NCBI GenBank assembly: GCA_964036045.1
Contig: OZ038392.1
Span: 32,367,087-32,431,086 of the forward strand
Direction of reading: 5' to 3'
DNA length: 64,000 nt
DNA from: Eutreptiella sp. 'Long Island Sound 2002'
Lineage: Eukaryota > Euglenozoa > Euglenophyceae > Eutreptiales > Eutreptiaceae
A program made the translations under genes and the position numbers. Shown here one piece after another: positions 29,614-41,434 of the stretch. The notes under the pieces were generated by a model, which had not been told where the DNA came from, did not search any database, and saw nothing but the letters and a program-made list of their open reading frames with translations. How positions within the stretch are numbered: position 1 is the stretch's first letter; each line of letters opens with the position of its first letter.

Positions 29614-30762
29614 CTACCACTACCAAAAAAGCACGAGATACACTGGGACCCCAATGAATGGGAGGTCGCTTGCGACGATGAAACCCACGCACACTCACAT
29701 GAAACCATCCACAGGCATGACAGTGCAACTGCCCCGACCTCTATAATCTCAACAGGGAACACATGGGGGACCAGTCATGAGCTGTGTCCCGTATGCTGTC
29801 CCGTATGCTGACCCAGGCGCCGCCAAAATCTGTACTTAATGCACTTGCCCTCCGGGCCTTTGGCACTTCTGATTTGGCCTATTTGATAAAAGAAAAGACG
29901 ACAAGGAAGTTCAAGCCGCTGTCCGGGGACAATCAGCGTACCGGCAGCAAGCAGGACCAGGAAGGACAGCACAGCCGGTTGCCGAGTTGAGTTGGCTCGG
30001 GAACCAGAAAAGGGAAGCACAGACTCTCCAGCCACTAGCCACCACGCTGTGTGGGCACCACATCTAGAAGAGGACGGGACATTTGTCCTGCGGCAGTTCT
30101 ACGACATCTACAGCGACCTTCCCACCCCGGACTACAGCCCACCATCGTCAAAGGATGAGCTCCCTGTGGCAGATGGAGACGACACAGCGCTGAACGTAGC
30201 AAAGGCAAGGCAAGAAGTGCCGCACACTAGGTGTGCAGAAGGAGCCGAAAGGGGATCAACCACTACGGGACGAGGACCGGAAGCATGGGACAAGGCCAGG
30301 GCGCCACGACCAAAGCGGCTACCAGGTCAGGGCTAACAATCCACGCGGCACCGCAAGAAGGTTAGAAGATTCGTCCCCCATCCCCGACCGGCGCCATACG
30401 TTGACACACTCGACCCCAACTACCAATCCTACGTCAAGGTAAAAATCGTGAAGGAGCATGCTGCAACCCTCCATGACTTGGAGGAGGTTCCTAACTCAGC
30501 ATCCCCACATCACGGCCGGGGTCCCCATCCAACCGAAGCCCAACCAAGTGCAACAAAGCATGAACCCAGCGCAGCAGACAACCACCCCTATGGACTAGGC
30601 CAACGGATCAACGACGGTCATTTCGGCTCACCCCCTAGGTCCCTAATGACAAGCAGCCACCGCAACGAGCAACCACATGAGCAACAAGACATGTGGCGGC
30701 GCCTCAACCCCTGGGCACGGACTACACAGCCTGCGGCACTACCACATGACCCCGTGAAGGTA
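29614..30762. other. Possible decayed coding region, unrecognised
   Basis: Several open pieces on the + strand (29784-29990, 29992-30336, 30448-30795) have plausible protein composition, for example LEEDGTFVLRQFYDIYSDLP followed by a Pro/Asp-rich stretch. They lie in different frames and have no known motif. It could be a gag-like region of a further element. The pogo-like element interrupts the last piece. Confidence 0.3.
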
Positions 30763-31792
30763 AACCCCCCCCCGCCTTTAAAAGCACGCAACTGAAATAA
30801 AAGCACGCAAGCACGCGTTTATTAAATGCATCACAATGAAAGCACGCAGCAACGTCCCAGCCTCACCATCCCTCAAATGAAAGATTCAAGAACGTGAAAT
30901 TGCTTGCCAAACACATGCAGTTTATCCACCTCGTTGTTTAGTTTTTCTTCAGAAAAGCAGCCATAGACGGCTGCTTAGGTGCAGCCTTTGGTTTAGGCTT
31001 TGGTGCAGCCGCAGGCTGCACCACCTCAACCGGTGGCACAAACTGAAATGGGACCCGCAGCTTGACATCCGCAGGATATAAGTAGCCCAAGTCTTTAAAA
31101 AGTTGCGGGACATTCACACGCTTTACAGCGGCCATGTAACCCGAATAGGAGAATTCCACAAAAGAATTTCTGATTTGGGCCGCTGTCAATTTACCTTTGT
31201 CCTCAATTAACTGCACATATAATTTGTGGTGCTCCTATCGATAGAAGGAGGCCAGAGCCACATCAATGGATTGTATGAACATTGTGAGGCCTCCTGGAAT
31301 TATGGCATACTTCAGGCCAGCTGCTCGAAACAGGTGATATATGTGAGCTTGCAGAGTCCATAATAATCAAAGCCTGTGCACATGCTTGCTTTAACTGATG
31401 AACCACATTGGGAATGTAATGGTCACGCATGTACAAGAATTTATCACACCAGTTGCATTGGATGTCACAAGCAAGCCATGGGGGTTCTCCATCACCTTCG
31501 GTGTTTTCAATTCCAGCAGCAGGATTGGCATCACCACAATCACCATCTTCGGAAGTACAAGGGTTCTCATCCTCACCTTCATCTGATTCCCCGGATCAGT
31601 TTTCGCAGCCCAGGCATCATCAACAACGCAGTCATCATATTCTCGAGCCTCAGCAACAGTTGCAAGAGAAGCATCCATACTAAGCATCTTCAGAACCTAG
31701 CAAAAGAATGGATGGTAAAAATAAAACCCAGCAAAGAATAAAAGCACGCCATAAAATAAAAGCACGTGCCGGCTTTTAAGGGGGGGGGGGTT
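30763..31792 (-). mobile_element. Pogo-like (Tc1/mariner) element with C-run ends, TA duplication
   Basis: The left end is TA then AACC plus C-run and CTTTAAAAGCACGC. The right end reads GGCTTTTAA, G-run, GGTT, then TA. Motif TAAAAGCACGC is repeated subterminally on both sides (about 30796 and 30812 on the left, 31739 and 31759 on the right, the right-hand copies also as AATAAAAGCACG on the + strand). TA on both sides (30761-30762 and 31793-31794) is the standard Tc1/mariner duplication. The 1030-bp element carries a decayed transposase on the minus strand, which supports the assignment. Confidence 0.75.
30938..31605 (-). pseudogene. Pogo/DDE_1-type transposase remnant
   Basis: Reading the minus strand from about 31605 downward: an acidic stretch (DEGEDENPCTSEDGDCGD), WLACDIQCNWCDKFL, then ALIIMDSASSH (second catalytic Asp block, normally LLxxDxAxxH). 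After a one-base shift come KYAIIPGGLTMFIQSIDVAL (the IPGGxTxxxQPLD block typical of the DDE_1 superfamily), ASFYR, a TAG stop, EHHKLYVQLIEDKG and a final helical region ending QLFKDLGYLYP. The C-terminus is AlaPro/Lys-rich (PKPKPKAAPKQPSMAAFLKK), and QPSMAAFL resembles a PCNA-interacting motif. The N-terminal helix-turn-helix and first catalytic Asp are missing. Confidence 0.65.
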
Positions 31793-31794
31793 TA

Positions 31795-32308
31795 GAACCA
31801 CGTAGCAGCGACGCTCAAGAGGCGGTAACTGAAGAGGGAGGCAGATGCTTACAACAAACACACCTCCCAAGCTATTAAAAAAAAAGAAGAATAGTGAACG
31901 AGCCAAGATGATCAGATGGAAAGAAAACATCAAACACAATGCCCGATGAACCATGATTGCCTGCACGGACACGGAACTGCACAAACAAGAATCGGAAACA
32001 GAGCCACGGAAAAAAACAGCAGGCAAAGCAGACCCACCAAACTGGCTTACTGTAGTGTCAGAAGGCGTTGTCAGCCCTCCGTGGGGGCAAGGCTGCGAAG
32101 CTGAGAGTGATACACCCGTGCCGTACCGGGTCAGACCAATGAGAGCCCACGTGGGGGCAAGAGACCAAGCATGATCATGGAAGGAAATCCCAACAGGTCC
32201 CCCCCCCCCCTGTCACTTCAGACAGATGGTAGCTAAGTATCCGTTGCTTCACGGCCCTGTCACTTCAGAACCCGCCTCAAACTGGTGCTGGCTATTGAGG
32301 GTGGGCCG
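31795..32308. other. No recognisable gene
   Basis: Short frames only. CCGTGGGGGCAAG and CACGTGGGGGCAAGAG repeat at about 32081 and 32148, and a C-run (32201-32212) is followed by two copies of CTGTCACTTCAGA at 32211 and 32259. Confidence 0.4.
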
Positions 32309-32395
32309 CATACATACATACATAACTATACTATACTATACAATACTATACTATACTGTACCATACTATACTATACTATACTATACTCTACTCTG
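32309..32395. repeat. Pentanucleotide (CTATA)n array, left of LINE
   Basis: Four CATA units pass into about 14 CTATA units with single-base variants (CTGTA, CCATA, CTCTA). It lies directly 5' of the LINE whose 3' end meets the large related array at 41822-42544. Confidence 0.9.
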
Positions 32396-33160
32396 GTGAC
32401 CTGGCACCAGTCTAAAAACCCTCAGGATGGTAGCTGTAGGACGGATTGCCTACACGCACTGCCACGCTCGAAACCAGTCGTGAATCGTCGTGATAGTCGT
32501 GCCACCACGTGACTCAGCTCTGCCATCGTGGCCCCCTCTCCGCCCAGCTCCACCCGTATGGTGCACTCTGTCTCTCCCTCTTACTCTCGTGTCTCCAAGG
32601 GCTGAGTGCCGCACCTCGGGTGCGTCCCTCCCCCTTGCTAGCCATTTCGTGCTCACAGCGGGCACAACGTTCTACGTTCGGCTCTGGCAAGACGTCGACC
32701 TCGCCGTGGCAATCTTCCAGGCCGCTACGCGGGGAGCCGCGACGGGGACTGCATTCGACGTATCCGCCGCTCAAGCGTGACGCCTTGTGCAGGGGTATCA
32801 TCAGTCGTCCGATTCGTCGTCCCACCGTGGGGCCCTCTCCCCCATGCGCCACTAGGGTTGCAGCACCACGCGCCAGCGCGGTGCTCCCCTCGCACCCCCG
32901 CCCTCGTTTGTCCTGGGACCCCCGCTCGCCGACCCGGTCCGCCAGGCGGCCCCGTGTTCCTCCGCGCCATCGCGCCATGCTCCTTGTTTCGTCACACTAT
33001 GGCCACGCTCGTGGTACCCTTTGTTTCTTTCCTGCGCGCCCCATCCGATTGGGGCTGCCTATGATGTCAGTGCACCTCCGTTTACCAACACCTCGATTTG
33101 TTACCCCCCCCGACACATTGCGGCCACAGGCCACCCGCTCTTTTCTTGCCACAACCTACC

Positions 33161-35554
33161 ATGTCAGACCGCTCAACGCCGTCCCAGGACACCCCCTCTC
33201 CCGCCCCCGACACCGGTCGAGGCGGCACCATTCGTCGGGGGCCGTTCCCCATGTTTCTGATGGAAATCGCCCAGTCCGAAGATGCTGACCGTCTCCTGCG
33301 AGAGCTGGACATGCTGAAGGATGACGCACTGGAAGCAGCAGATACAGCTATCCGGGCCACCGACCCCGCCCTGGCTGACTTGTGTGATGCCCTGCGATGG
33401 ACGGCTGCCAACGGCGACATCCAGGCTATTACAGCTGTGACGGGGGTGTGGACGCCGCGGGGGCTCCTGCTCACAGCCACCGTAACAGTCGCCGCAGGCC
33501 CGTTTGACACGAAGGTCATCGAACACGTCCCCCTGTCGCTGGTGCAAGGAGGCCCACTGCTGGAGTATGTCTCCAAGGACCCTGAGGCCCTCACAGCGGC
33601 GCTCGTCACGCGGTGGAGTCCAAGCCATGTTCCGATCTCAGCGTCACGCCTCCGCAGCCAAGTCTTCAAGGGCCTGTACACGGCCCGCGAACAGCCGCCG
33701 CCCATCGACACTACCGCCCCTCCAGACATCCAAAGCCAGAAGGTCTCCCACAAGATCCACAAACCCATCAGCCAGTTCCTTGCCCCCCACCTCAGACCGT
33801 CATGGGACCGCCTCCGCACCCGAGAGGTGGTTGCGGCCTTTTGGGCGCTGCCCAACGACGTGCATGCGGTCCTGCAAGCAGCCCATATCCCGACGGCAGA
33901 CCTCGTCCCGCTGAAGTTCGGACTTCTGGCGTGGGCCTCCTCCGTCTGCCTCACAGGGCAGTACACGCCAGCCCCGGTTCCCACGCCCCCCGCCCTCGCC
34001 AACAAGGGCATGTGGTCCCCCGAGCAGCTGCGGCCGCTGCTCGAATGCTCGGTCCTGCTGCATCAGATCGAGCAGGCTGGCGAGCATTCCTGGGCCACAG
34101 CCCCCACTTTCGCCCTGTTGCAGGCCGGCATCGCCGACACCGCCAGCCCGCCCCCGCTCACACCGCCCAGCCACGCACCTTACCTCACCAAAGGGCAAGC
34201 AGCGCCCAGCCCCGCCGGCACTCTGTTCGCCACGGCGGCGTTCACCCCAGCGTCAGCCCTGTACCAGTCCCAAGACAAGCCCACCCCTTCGGGGTCCGAA
34301 CCATCACCTTCATCACTGTTGCCCGAGCAGACAAGGCTTTCTTTCAATCTCCCAGAGCCCGCCTCCCAGGTACCACCGGCTGCCGCAGACCCCACGCCTC
34401 CGGAGTCACCAACCCCGGCCGTCGGATCAGCCCCCCCCAGCCCCTCCCAGGTGGGGGAGCCTTTCGTCCCGGACCTGGATGTCACGGCCTACTCCACCGA
34501 CTACGCTCAATTGCGTGACGAGTACGAGGCCCAGCAGCGGGAGCTGGCCGTGGCACGGAGCGACCTGGAGTCCCTCACACGGGATCTGGACATGGTTCGC
34601 ACAGAACGAGATAATGCCCAGCAGCAGGCCCAGCGTTACGCCGCGGCACAGCGGCAGGCCGAGGCCGTTCGGCTCAACAGCTTCATCAGGTCGGTTCCCC
34701 CCCTCCTGTCCATCGCCACCAGACTCCACGGCCTCCAGTCCACGCCGCCGGCGTTCGCCAACGCCGTGCGCAGTACCGTTCCGGCTTCATTCGAGCTGCC
34801 TCCCCCCGGCTCTCAGCAGTTCCTGGTCCTCGTGCCGGTCATACTCGCCGCAGTAGTTCTCACCTCGCCCCAGGCACCCAACCTCGAGGAGTTAGCCGAC
34901 GTCCTCCGCAGGGCTATGGCCGCGCCAAGCGCCGTGCCGGTCCCGGAGACCCCTGCGCGTGCACCCGAGTTGTCGTTCGCTGTCCCGGACCCGATCCCTA
35001 AGCCCAAGGCGGTTTCTGCCTTTCGGGCGCCGGGCGCTACTGCCCAGCCGCCGTCACCTACGGCGTCACCTACTGATGTCGCCCTGGCCTCCCTGCTGGA
35101 ATGGATCCCGGAGATCCCCAAGGGCTGTGAGGACGAGGTTGCGCACGCGCTCCACCTCCAGCTCTTCCGTCAGTACGGCGCGAACGTCAACACCCTCTCG
35201 CAGTCGCCGATTCGGGAACAGTGGGCCTGGGTCCGCAGCCATGCGCCCAGCCTGCCCGGCATCGCGGAAGTCCTGCGCTCCTTCCTCTCCAACCCCCCTG
35301 CGGTCCAACGGGTTACTGACAGTCCAGCCACCTCCCCAGCAAAGCTGCAGCCGCCAACCAGGCACCGGGCGCAGCGAAAAAGAAGGGGTATACGCCCCAA
35401 AAAATTGATCCGCAGACTTTCTCGAAAGCCCTGTGGGTCGGCTGGCAAGAAGTCGACGATCCGCCGTCCGGTGAAGTTGATGCAGGACTCCTCGGTGGTA
35501 TCCTTAGGGATAAATTTGGCGCAGGCCTTTCCTCCATTACTGATGAACAATTAA
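33161..35554 (+). CDS. LINE ORF1 protein, 797 aa
   Basis: ATG 33161 (MSDRSTPSQDTPSPAPD) opens an intact frame to TAA 35552. The N-terminal third is helical and acidic; the middle is Pro/Ser-rich (about residues 330-450). A clear coiled coil follows, from YAQLRDEYEAQQRELAVARS to about QRQAEAVRL (residues 447-505), which would support trimerisation as in other LINE ORF1 proteins. The C-terminus is strongly basic (RHRAQRKRRGIRPKK), consistent with RNA binding. No CCHC knuckle was seen. It is unusually long for a LINE ORF1. Confidence 0.75.
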   Translation: MSDRSTPSQDTPSPAPDTGRGGTIRRGPFPMFLMEIAQSEDADRLLRELDMLKDDALEAADTAIRATDPALADLCDALRWTAANGDIQAITAVTGVWTPRGLLLTATVTVAAGPFDTKVIEHVPLSLVQGGPLLEYVSKDPEALTAALVTRWSPSHVPISASRLRSQVFKGLYTAREQPPPIDTTAPPDIQSQKVSHKIHKPISQFLAPHLRPSWDRLRTREVVAAFWALPNDVHAVLQAAHIPTADLVPLKFGLLAWASSVCLTGQYTPAPVPTPPALANKGMWSPEQLRPLLECSVLLHQIEQAGEHSWATAPTFALLQAGIADTASPPPLTPPSHAPYLTKGQAAPSPAGTLFATAAFTPASALYQSQDKPTPSGSEPSPSSLLPEQTRLSFNLPEPASQVPPAAADPTPPESPTPAVGSAPPSPSQVGEPFVPDLDVTAYSTDYAQLRDEYEAQQRELAVARSDLESLTRDLDMVRTERDNAQQQAQRYAAAQRQAEAVRLNSFIRSVPPLLSIATRLHGLQSTPPAFANAVRSTVPASFELPPPGSQQFLVLVPVILAAVVLTSPQAPNLEELADVLRRAMAAPSAVPVPETPARAPELSFAVPDPIPKPKAVSAFRAPGATAQPPSPTASPTDVALASLLEWIPEIPKGCEDEVAHALHLQLFRQYGANVNTLSQSPIREQWAWVRSHAPSLPGIAEVLRSFLSNPPAVQRVTDSPATSPAKLQPPTRHRAQRKRRGIRPKKLIRRLSRKPCGSAGKKSTIRRPVKLMQDSSVVSLGINLAQAFPPLLMNN

Positions 35555-35691
35555 ACCATACAGCCAAATTCACGATTGTCGGAATCCGACCAGCAGAGTA
35601 TGAGCGAGGCATGCGACTGACCAGGCAGCACACGGCTCGTGGCTGGCGAGTGACATGGGCCGAATCAAAGAAACAACCGTTCACGCCCTAG

Positions 35692-38600
35692 GTGCCTGAC
35701 CCTGACCGAGACCATCCGCCCCGAAAAACTCATCGGGGAAGCCGCGGGAAGCAGCGCCGTCCACGGGACCCTGACGATCAGGTGGACCTTACGGCGACGT
35801 CAGGATCGGAAGGAGAACCGGACCCCAAATATCAGCGCAGGTACAGCCCCCGCCGCTCGGACCGGTCCCCGTCCCGCCGCCACAGCCCAGGCCATCGCCG
35901 CAACAGCCCGCCGCCGAGGCGTCGTAGCGCGTACCGCGATGAACCCCGAGCGCATTCCAGCCGCCACGACCACCATGCAGCAGCCCCCCTCCAGCCCTAC
36001 CCGTACTCGGGGGACCCCCACGACCCCCGGGTGGCCATGGCCCACAACCCCTACGCTCCCCCGTCTGGAGCCCCCCAGCCGACCCCCACCGCTTCCAGCC
36101 GTACTTCGGTCGGCATCCGCGAGACCAGTAGCCCGGGACATGGCGGGGCGCAACGAGGACATCCCTGACGCTGTGTCTCAGCTCCGCCACTCCCACCTCG
36201 ACGGCGTCCCCCACGTCCGGGACCTGCACCTGGGCGCATACACTCCCAGCCCCCCCCCCAGAGAGTGGGGCCTGGTACCGGTGCCGGCCCCAGGCACTGC
36301 CCAGTTCATCCCGCCCCCCTACGCCCTCGAAATGTGCCTGCACCTGCCGGTGGGTGTGCACTATTACCGGGCGTGCAGCGGGGCGGACCCCTGGCCCCGT
36401 GACGTTCTGTCGTTAGTTGGCGCCGTGCACTGTGTGCAGGTGGCGGGTTCCCATCAGTTGCAGCTCTGCCGCAAGGGCCTGCCCCCCGCCTCCTTCATCT
36501 TGCCCGAGCACCACCACGTGGTCCTCCCACAATCCCTACACAGCCGTGTCTCCATCACAGCCACGGGCCTCACCCGGGCCAGTGTCTTGGCGATAGCGGC
36601 CACGTACCACCACCGGCACCTCCGCAAGTGGGTGCGAGGCCTGCCTCGCGCCCTCCCCGCAGCCGTAGACCGCAAGCTAACCCAGCACTCCACCGCCGCC
36701 GGCTCCTGCCCTGGTCCCCCCCTTGCCGGCCACGTGTCACCCCGCCCGGACATGATGACCCTCAACGTGCAGATGTCCCTGCGACCTAAGCTCCGCGCCC
36801 TGGACGTCCTGGTGCGCGAGTGCCAGTACCCGCTAACCCTGCATGTTCAAGAAGCGGGACCCCTGATCATCCAACGGGTGCATCCCCTATACCACACCAT
36901 CCAGGCACCAGCAAGAGTGGCTGGGGGATGTGCCACTCTCCTCTACAGGACCCCGGACCTGGCCGTGACCAGCCACAACGCCCACCCGTCGGGACGGGCC
37001 CTCGTCACACACTTCACCATGGCGGGCGTGACCCACTGCCACGCCAACGTGTATTTCCCCGCCGACGGGAACCTCGACACCCTCCAAGAAATCCTGGATT
37101 GGGTATACCCGTACCTCCTCCTCACCCCGGCTAGAGTAGTTGTCCCGACAGAGGACCTGAACGCCAATTGCCGCTGGGTCTCGCACCTCCCTGTCTCCCC
37201 TGCCTCCCTCTGTGACCTCGTCCTCCCCACGCTCGCGCGCCTTGGGATGCGCCGTCTGCGCCCCCTTGCAGAGGCCCCCACGTGGGTGAGCCCGCAAGGT
37301 TTCGCAGGTGCCCTGGACCACATCTTCCTCCGCGCCCCTTCGGAAGCAGCCCACACCACGGAGGTGCGCTCCGACTCCAGTTTCCCATCTGACCACCTAC
37401 CCGTGACTGCCACCCTCCATGACCTCCCGCCAGCGCCCCAATTGGTGTGCCCTTCGAAAAAGGGCCGCTTCCCCATCCCGCGGGAGCCCCTCGCCAGCCA
37501 GCTCCGCACCCTCAACGACACTTTTCGGGCCGAGCTCACTACGCCGCCCCCAGGCGCGCCCCACGCGCAGCCATGCTATACCGAGGTGACCTCGGCGCTA
37601 TACGCCGCAGCTACGGCTGCCTACGGCCCCCCCGTCCCCAGCCAGCCGGTACCATCGACGATACGTGTCCACGTCGCCAACCTTCAACGCTACACCCTCG
37701 CCTACCCAGATTGGGCATCCCAATCGTCGCACCTCGTGGAGGTCGCCCGCCTCAAAGAACGCATCCGAGCGGCCTGGGACGTTCTCCTTCTGGAGAAGGA
37801 TGTAGGGCTGGCGCCCCTACCCGCTGCCCCTGGCCAGCCCACCAAAGTGGACTACCGCCGCACGTTAGGGGCGCGCTATGTACCCCCGGCGGATCCTGTC
37901 TACGTGGTAGGTGTCCCGGTGCCTCTCCATCAACAAGCCGCCGTTGCGTTGGACCAGCTACGCCAAAGGCACCTTGCCCCTCTTGAGGCACTCTCACTCG
38001 CGCGCGTCCGGACCATCACGGGATGGGAGGGCAGGCCGCTCGGCCCACCACCCAACGCCACCATCGCAAACTTGCGAGCCATCATCCGCCGGGCGGCGGC
38101 CACTGTGCCGTACCACGATTTACTGGAGTACCGGCTGTTCGGACAATTGGAGGATGCCCAATTTGCAACGATTGTGGACCTGATCAACAGTATTCTCCGT
38201 GGGGTACCGGTGCCCCAGGCACACTCTGCAGATTTCATCAACCTTCCAAAAAAGACGCCGCACGGCCCCATTGCAAACGGCAGGCCGCTCACCAATCTGG
38301 CCACGATATGGAAGCTCACGGCCGCCCTCATCAAAGACCACTACCAGCCCCGCCTGGTTCAGGGCGGCATCCTGCCGCCCTACCAGTTCGGGATGTCCCC
38401 GCACTGCTCCTCCGTGGAGCTACTCCGCGTCCTACACGATGTATGGTAGGACCGCTGGCGCCGGCACCTCGAAGCGTGGGTCCTGTCGGACGATGTCCGC
38501 CACGCGTATGGCTCCATCAACCACACCACCGAGTACGCCGTCCTAACCGCCGCAGGGATCTCCCCGGCCGACGCCGCGACCCTTCAGCACCATGACCGCG

Positions 38601-41434
38601 CCCTTGAGGTGCACATGGGAGGGGCTGACGGGCGCTCTCCGTCCTCCACCCGGCTGGGGGCCGGCACGGGGCAAGGGTGCCCCGTGTCCGGCATGAAGTA
38701 CTGCATATATGGCGAAGTTCGGGGACACGAAGCCTGCCGTTCCGTCCCCCCCGCCGACACCCCCGCGGGCCCGCTGAACCGGGTTCTCCTGATGGATGAT
38801 ACCCAGTGGCTGCCCGGCGACCGTTGCCACTTGCCCGCCCTCGCCAGCGGCATTGAGAGGGCAGGCCGCCTCACCAACCTCCACTCTGACCCGACCAAAA
38901 CAGTCTTGGTCGGCACGGACATGCGCGATGGTCAGGTCCATTTCCTCAACGACACGGTATACCTCAATGGTCACCCCGTGCGCTGTGCCACAAGCCAGGA
39001 CTACGTCCGCGTCCTTGGCCGCCATGCCCTTCCCCACCTCTTCCATCCCGTCGACTCCAGGCGCCTGTTCTCGGGCACCCGCGCTGCGTGCCGAGCGCTC
39101 CGCGCCCCGCGACTTCCCGCCCACTACCCCCTCGCCATGTATGCCGCCAAGTGCCATGGGACGGTCAACTGGTTTACCAGTGTCCGCCCCCCCTCCTACG
39201 GGGCCCTGCGCGTGCTGGACGCCATGACCGCCTCGGCCATGCGCGCCACCGCTGGGTGGGCCCTCTCCGCCTCTGCCCACTTCCTCCGCGGGGTCCCCGA
39301 AGGGGGAGTCGGTATCCCCCCGGCACCGGTCATTGGGTTTGCTAACTTCTTCGGCGTCTACATCCGGCACCTGAACCACCCCAACCCCCTGGTCTGCCGG
39401 TCCACGCGCCACGGGCTCCTGACTGCCCTCTGGCGGTTCCATCCTTCCCAGCCCTGCCTCACCTCAGAGCTCGGGCTCCGGTGCACTGCACACCCCACGG
39501 ATCACGATCTGTTTGTCGCCCTGTGCCACCAGTGCGACATCTCCATCCACTTGCCCCCTGACAGCCATCTGCCACGCCACACCCCCCATGTGCTGGCCCT
39601 GTCGTCCCCCGGACTCGAGGTCCAGGACACCCATGCGTGGATGCTTGCGGGCCATCGCAGTGCAGAGGACGCGCGACGGAAGGGGTGGCCCCGGGCGTCG
39701 CCCCGCCCCACTCCGCCGGTCGGCACCGCCCCCCCGGTTAGGCGTTGCCAAGCGGTGACTGCGACAGTCCCCACGTTCTCCTGGCTCCCTGAGAACTATG
39801 GGATCCTCCACGACGCGTCGTGGTGCCCGAAGACCCGGCGCTGCGGCGGGGCAGTGGCGGTGTTCTGCCCCGTCACCCTCCGGTACCAGCTGTACCCCGT
39901 CCCCATCCCCTTGAGGCTGGACAACGCCTACACGGCGGAGCTGTACACGGCATGGGTGGCCCTCACCGCCAGGGGGCCTTCAGCCGACCCTGCCTTCGGC
40001 TTCCGATCCGGTGCGTGGCACTTTGCGGACTGCAAAGGGTACATCACAGCCCAGGAGGGGCGCCGCGAGCCGGAGGACTCGCTACAAGGGGATCTCATAA
40101 GAGCGTGTCGCGACATGGCCCACGGTCACACCCCTCCCCGTCACCTCTATTCCCATATCGCCGGCACCTGGCTCGATGCCCTGCTGGACCAGGTAGACGA
40201 GGCGGCAGGGCGAGCTGCGGACACCTGCCCAGACGCCGTGGGATGGCTCAGCCCCCTACAACAACCCCGCGTCTGCTTCTCCCACACGGGCCTCCAGGTC
40301 CACGATGCCATGCCCCACGCGCGCCGCGCCTTGCTCGCCTCCCACCACGCCTACTCTGCATCCCCCCCGCCCCAGCGCCACCCCGCCCTCAACGAGTACG
40401 CCAACGTCGTCAGCCACGGCCTCATCACATGGGGGGACCACCTCACGGTCACCGGCATCCGCCTCTCCCTGTTCCCCCCGAGGGACACGCCCTGCCCCCT
40501 CTGCAACATGCCCGCCTCCGGGGACCACGTCCTCTCTTGCCCGCTTGACCCGCTCATCCGCGCCCACTACCATCGGTGGCTTGCGGCCCGACTCTCCCAG
40601 AGGTGCCGTGCCTGGCGCCACTGTACGCCCACTGCTTGGGGCACCCTCGTCCTTTGGGGGGACGAGCCGTTCATGCTGGCTGTGGATGGCTCCCCGGCCC
40701 ACCACACCATCGCCACCTACACTATCGGTCGTCTCGGAACCATCTCCACGCCGCACAGGGATGCCCTGCTACACAGGGGTCTGCGTCCTGCGCGTCTCCG
40801 TCGCCTTCTCTGCGACGTCGTTCTTACTACCGTCCTCCTACATAAGCGGCACGCGGTGCCCGTCCTACCTCTTGCCGACCACTTCTCCCCCCAGAAGGGA
40901 GGCCCCGTGAACCAATCCCTCACCGGCCGCCCTTCGCGGGCGTGGTATCACGTGGCCAACTGGGCCCCGACGCCTGGATCGCCCAGGTGGCCAGCCTGGG
41001 ACGTCATCCTGGGCCTGTGGCTGTCAGGAGACCTCCTCCTGGCCCCCAAGATGACGACCGCCAATTCCACCCAGGACAAGTGCAGTCCGTACCGAGTCTT
41101 GTATGTGTACAACGAGACGAACCAGATTCCGCCGGCCGTACGACGGGACATAGGACTGGAGACCTATGACGTGATCATCTTGGACAGTCTCGGCCGGCAC
41201 GGGCTTGCCCCCCATCTCCCGGATCAGCGCCGCCTCTGGGCCATCCATTACGGTGGCAATGGACGGAGCCTGGAGGCCGGTCTCCGTGGGGATGTGATCC
41301 CCTCATGGTGTGCCGCACTACATTCGGCGTTCTCGGCCATCCTTACTGCGGCTTCCCAGGGCCCCCGGACGGTCTTCAAAGACATGCAGGTGGCCCTGGG
41401 CCGGCCCGCCCCGTGGCCTTGTCCCCGCCCGTGA
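35692..41434 (+). pseudogene. LINE ORF2: endonuclease, RT, RNase H, zinc motif, novel C-terminus
   Basis: An Arg/Ser-rich leader (35692-36165; SPRRSDRSPSRRHSPGHRR) is in frame 1 and the main body is in frame 2 from before 36170, so one shift or an alternative start is needed. Endonuclease blocks are LHVQEAG, GGCATLLYR, PTEDLNA, GALDHIFL and FPSDHLPV (36840-37410). RT blocks are FINLPKKTPHG, RPLTNLATIWK, SDDVRHAYGSI, GAGTGQGCPVSG and LMDDTQW, with the catalytic pair as LMDD. A single TAG (38447) splits the RT. RNase H shows HDASW, AELYTAW, FADCKGY and a final Asp block; CPLCNMPASGDHVLSCP follows. About 300 residues after it (for example YRVLYVYNETNQIPP) are unrecognised. Confidence 0.8.

Noticed and set aside
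32509-33288. 259-codon ORF ahead of the LINE ORF1
   Set aside because: Overlaps ORF1 start in another frame, Arg/Pro/Ser-rich composition typical of a shadow frame in GC-rich DNA.
33082-34011. 309-codon minus-strand ORF opposite LINE ORF1
   Set aside because: Antisense shadow of a GC-rich coding region; the + strand frame is longer and has a coiled coil.
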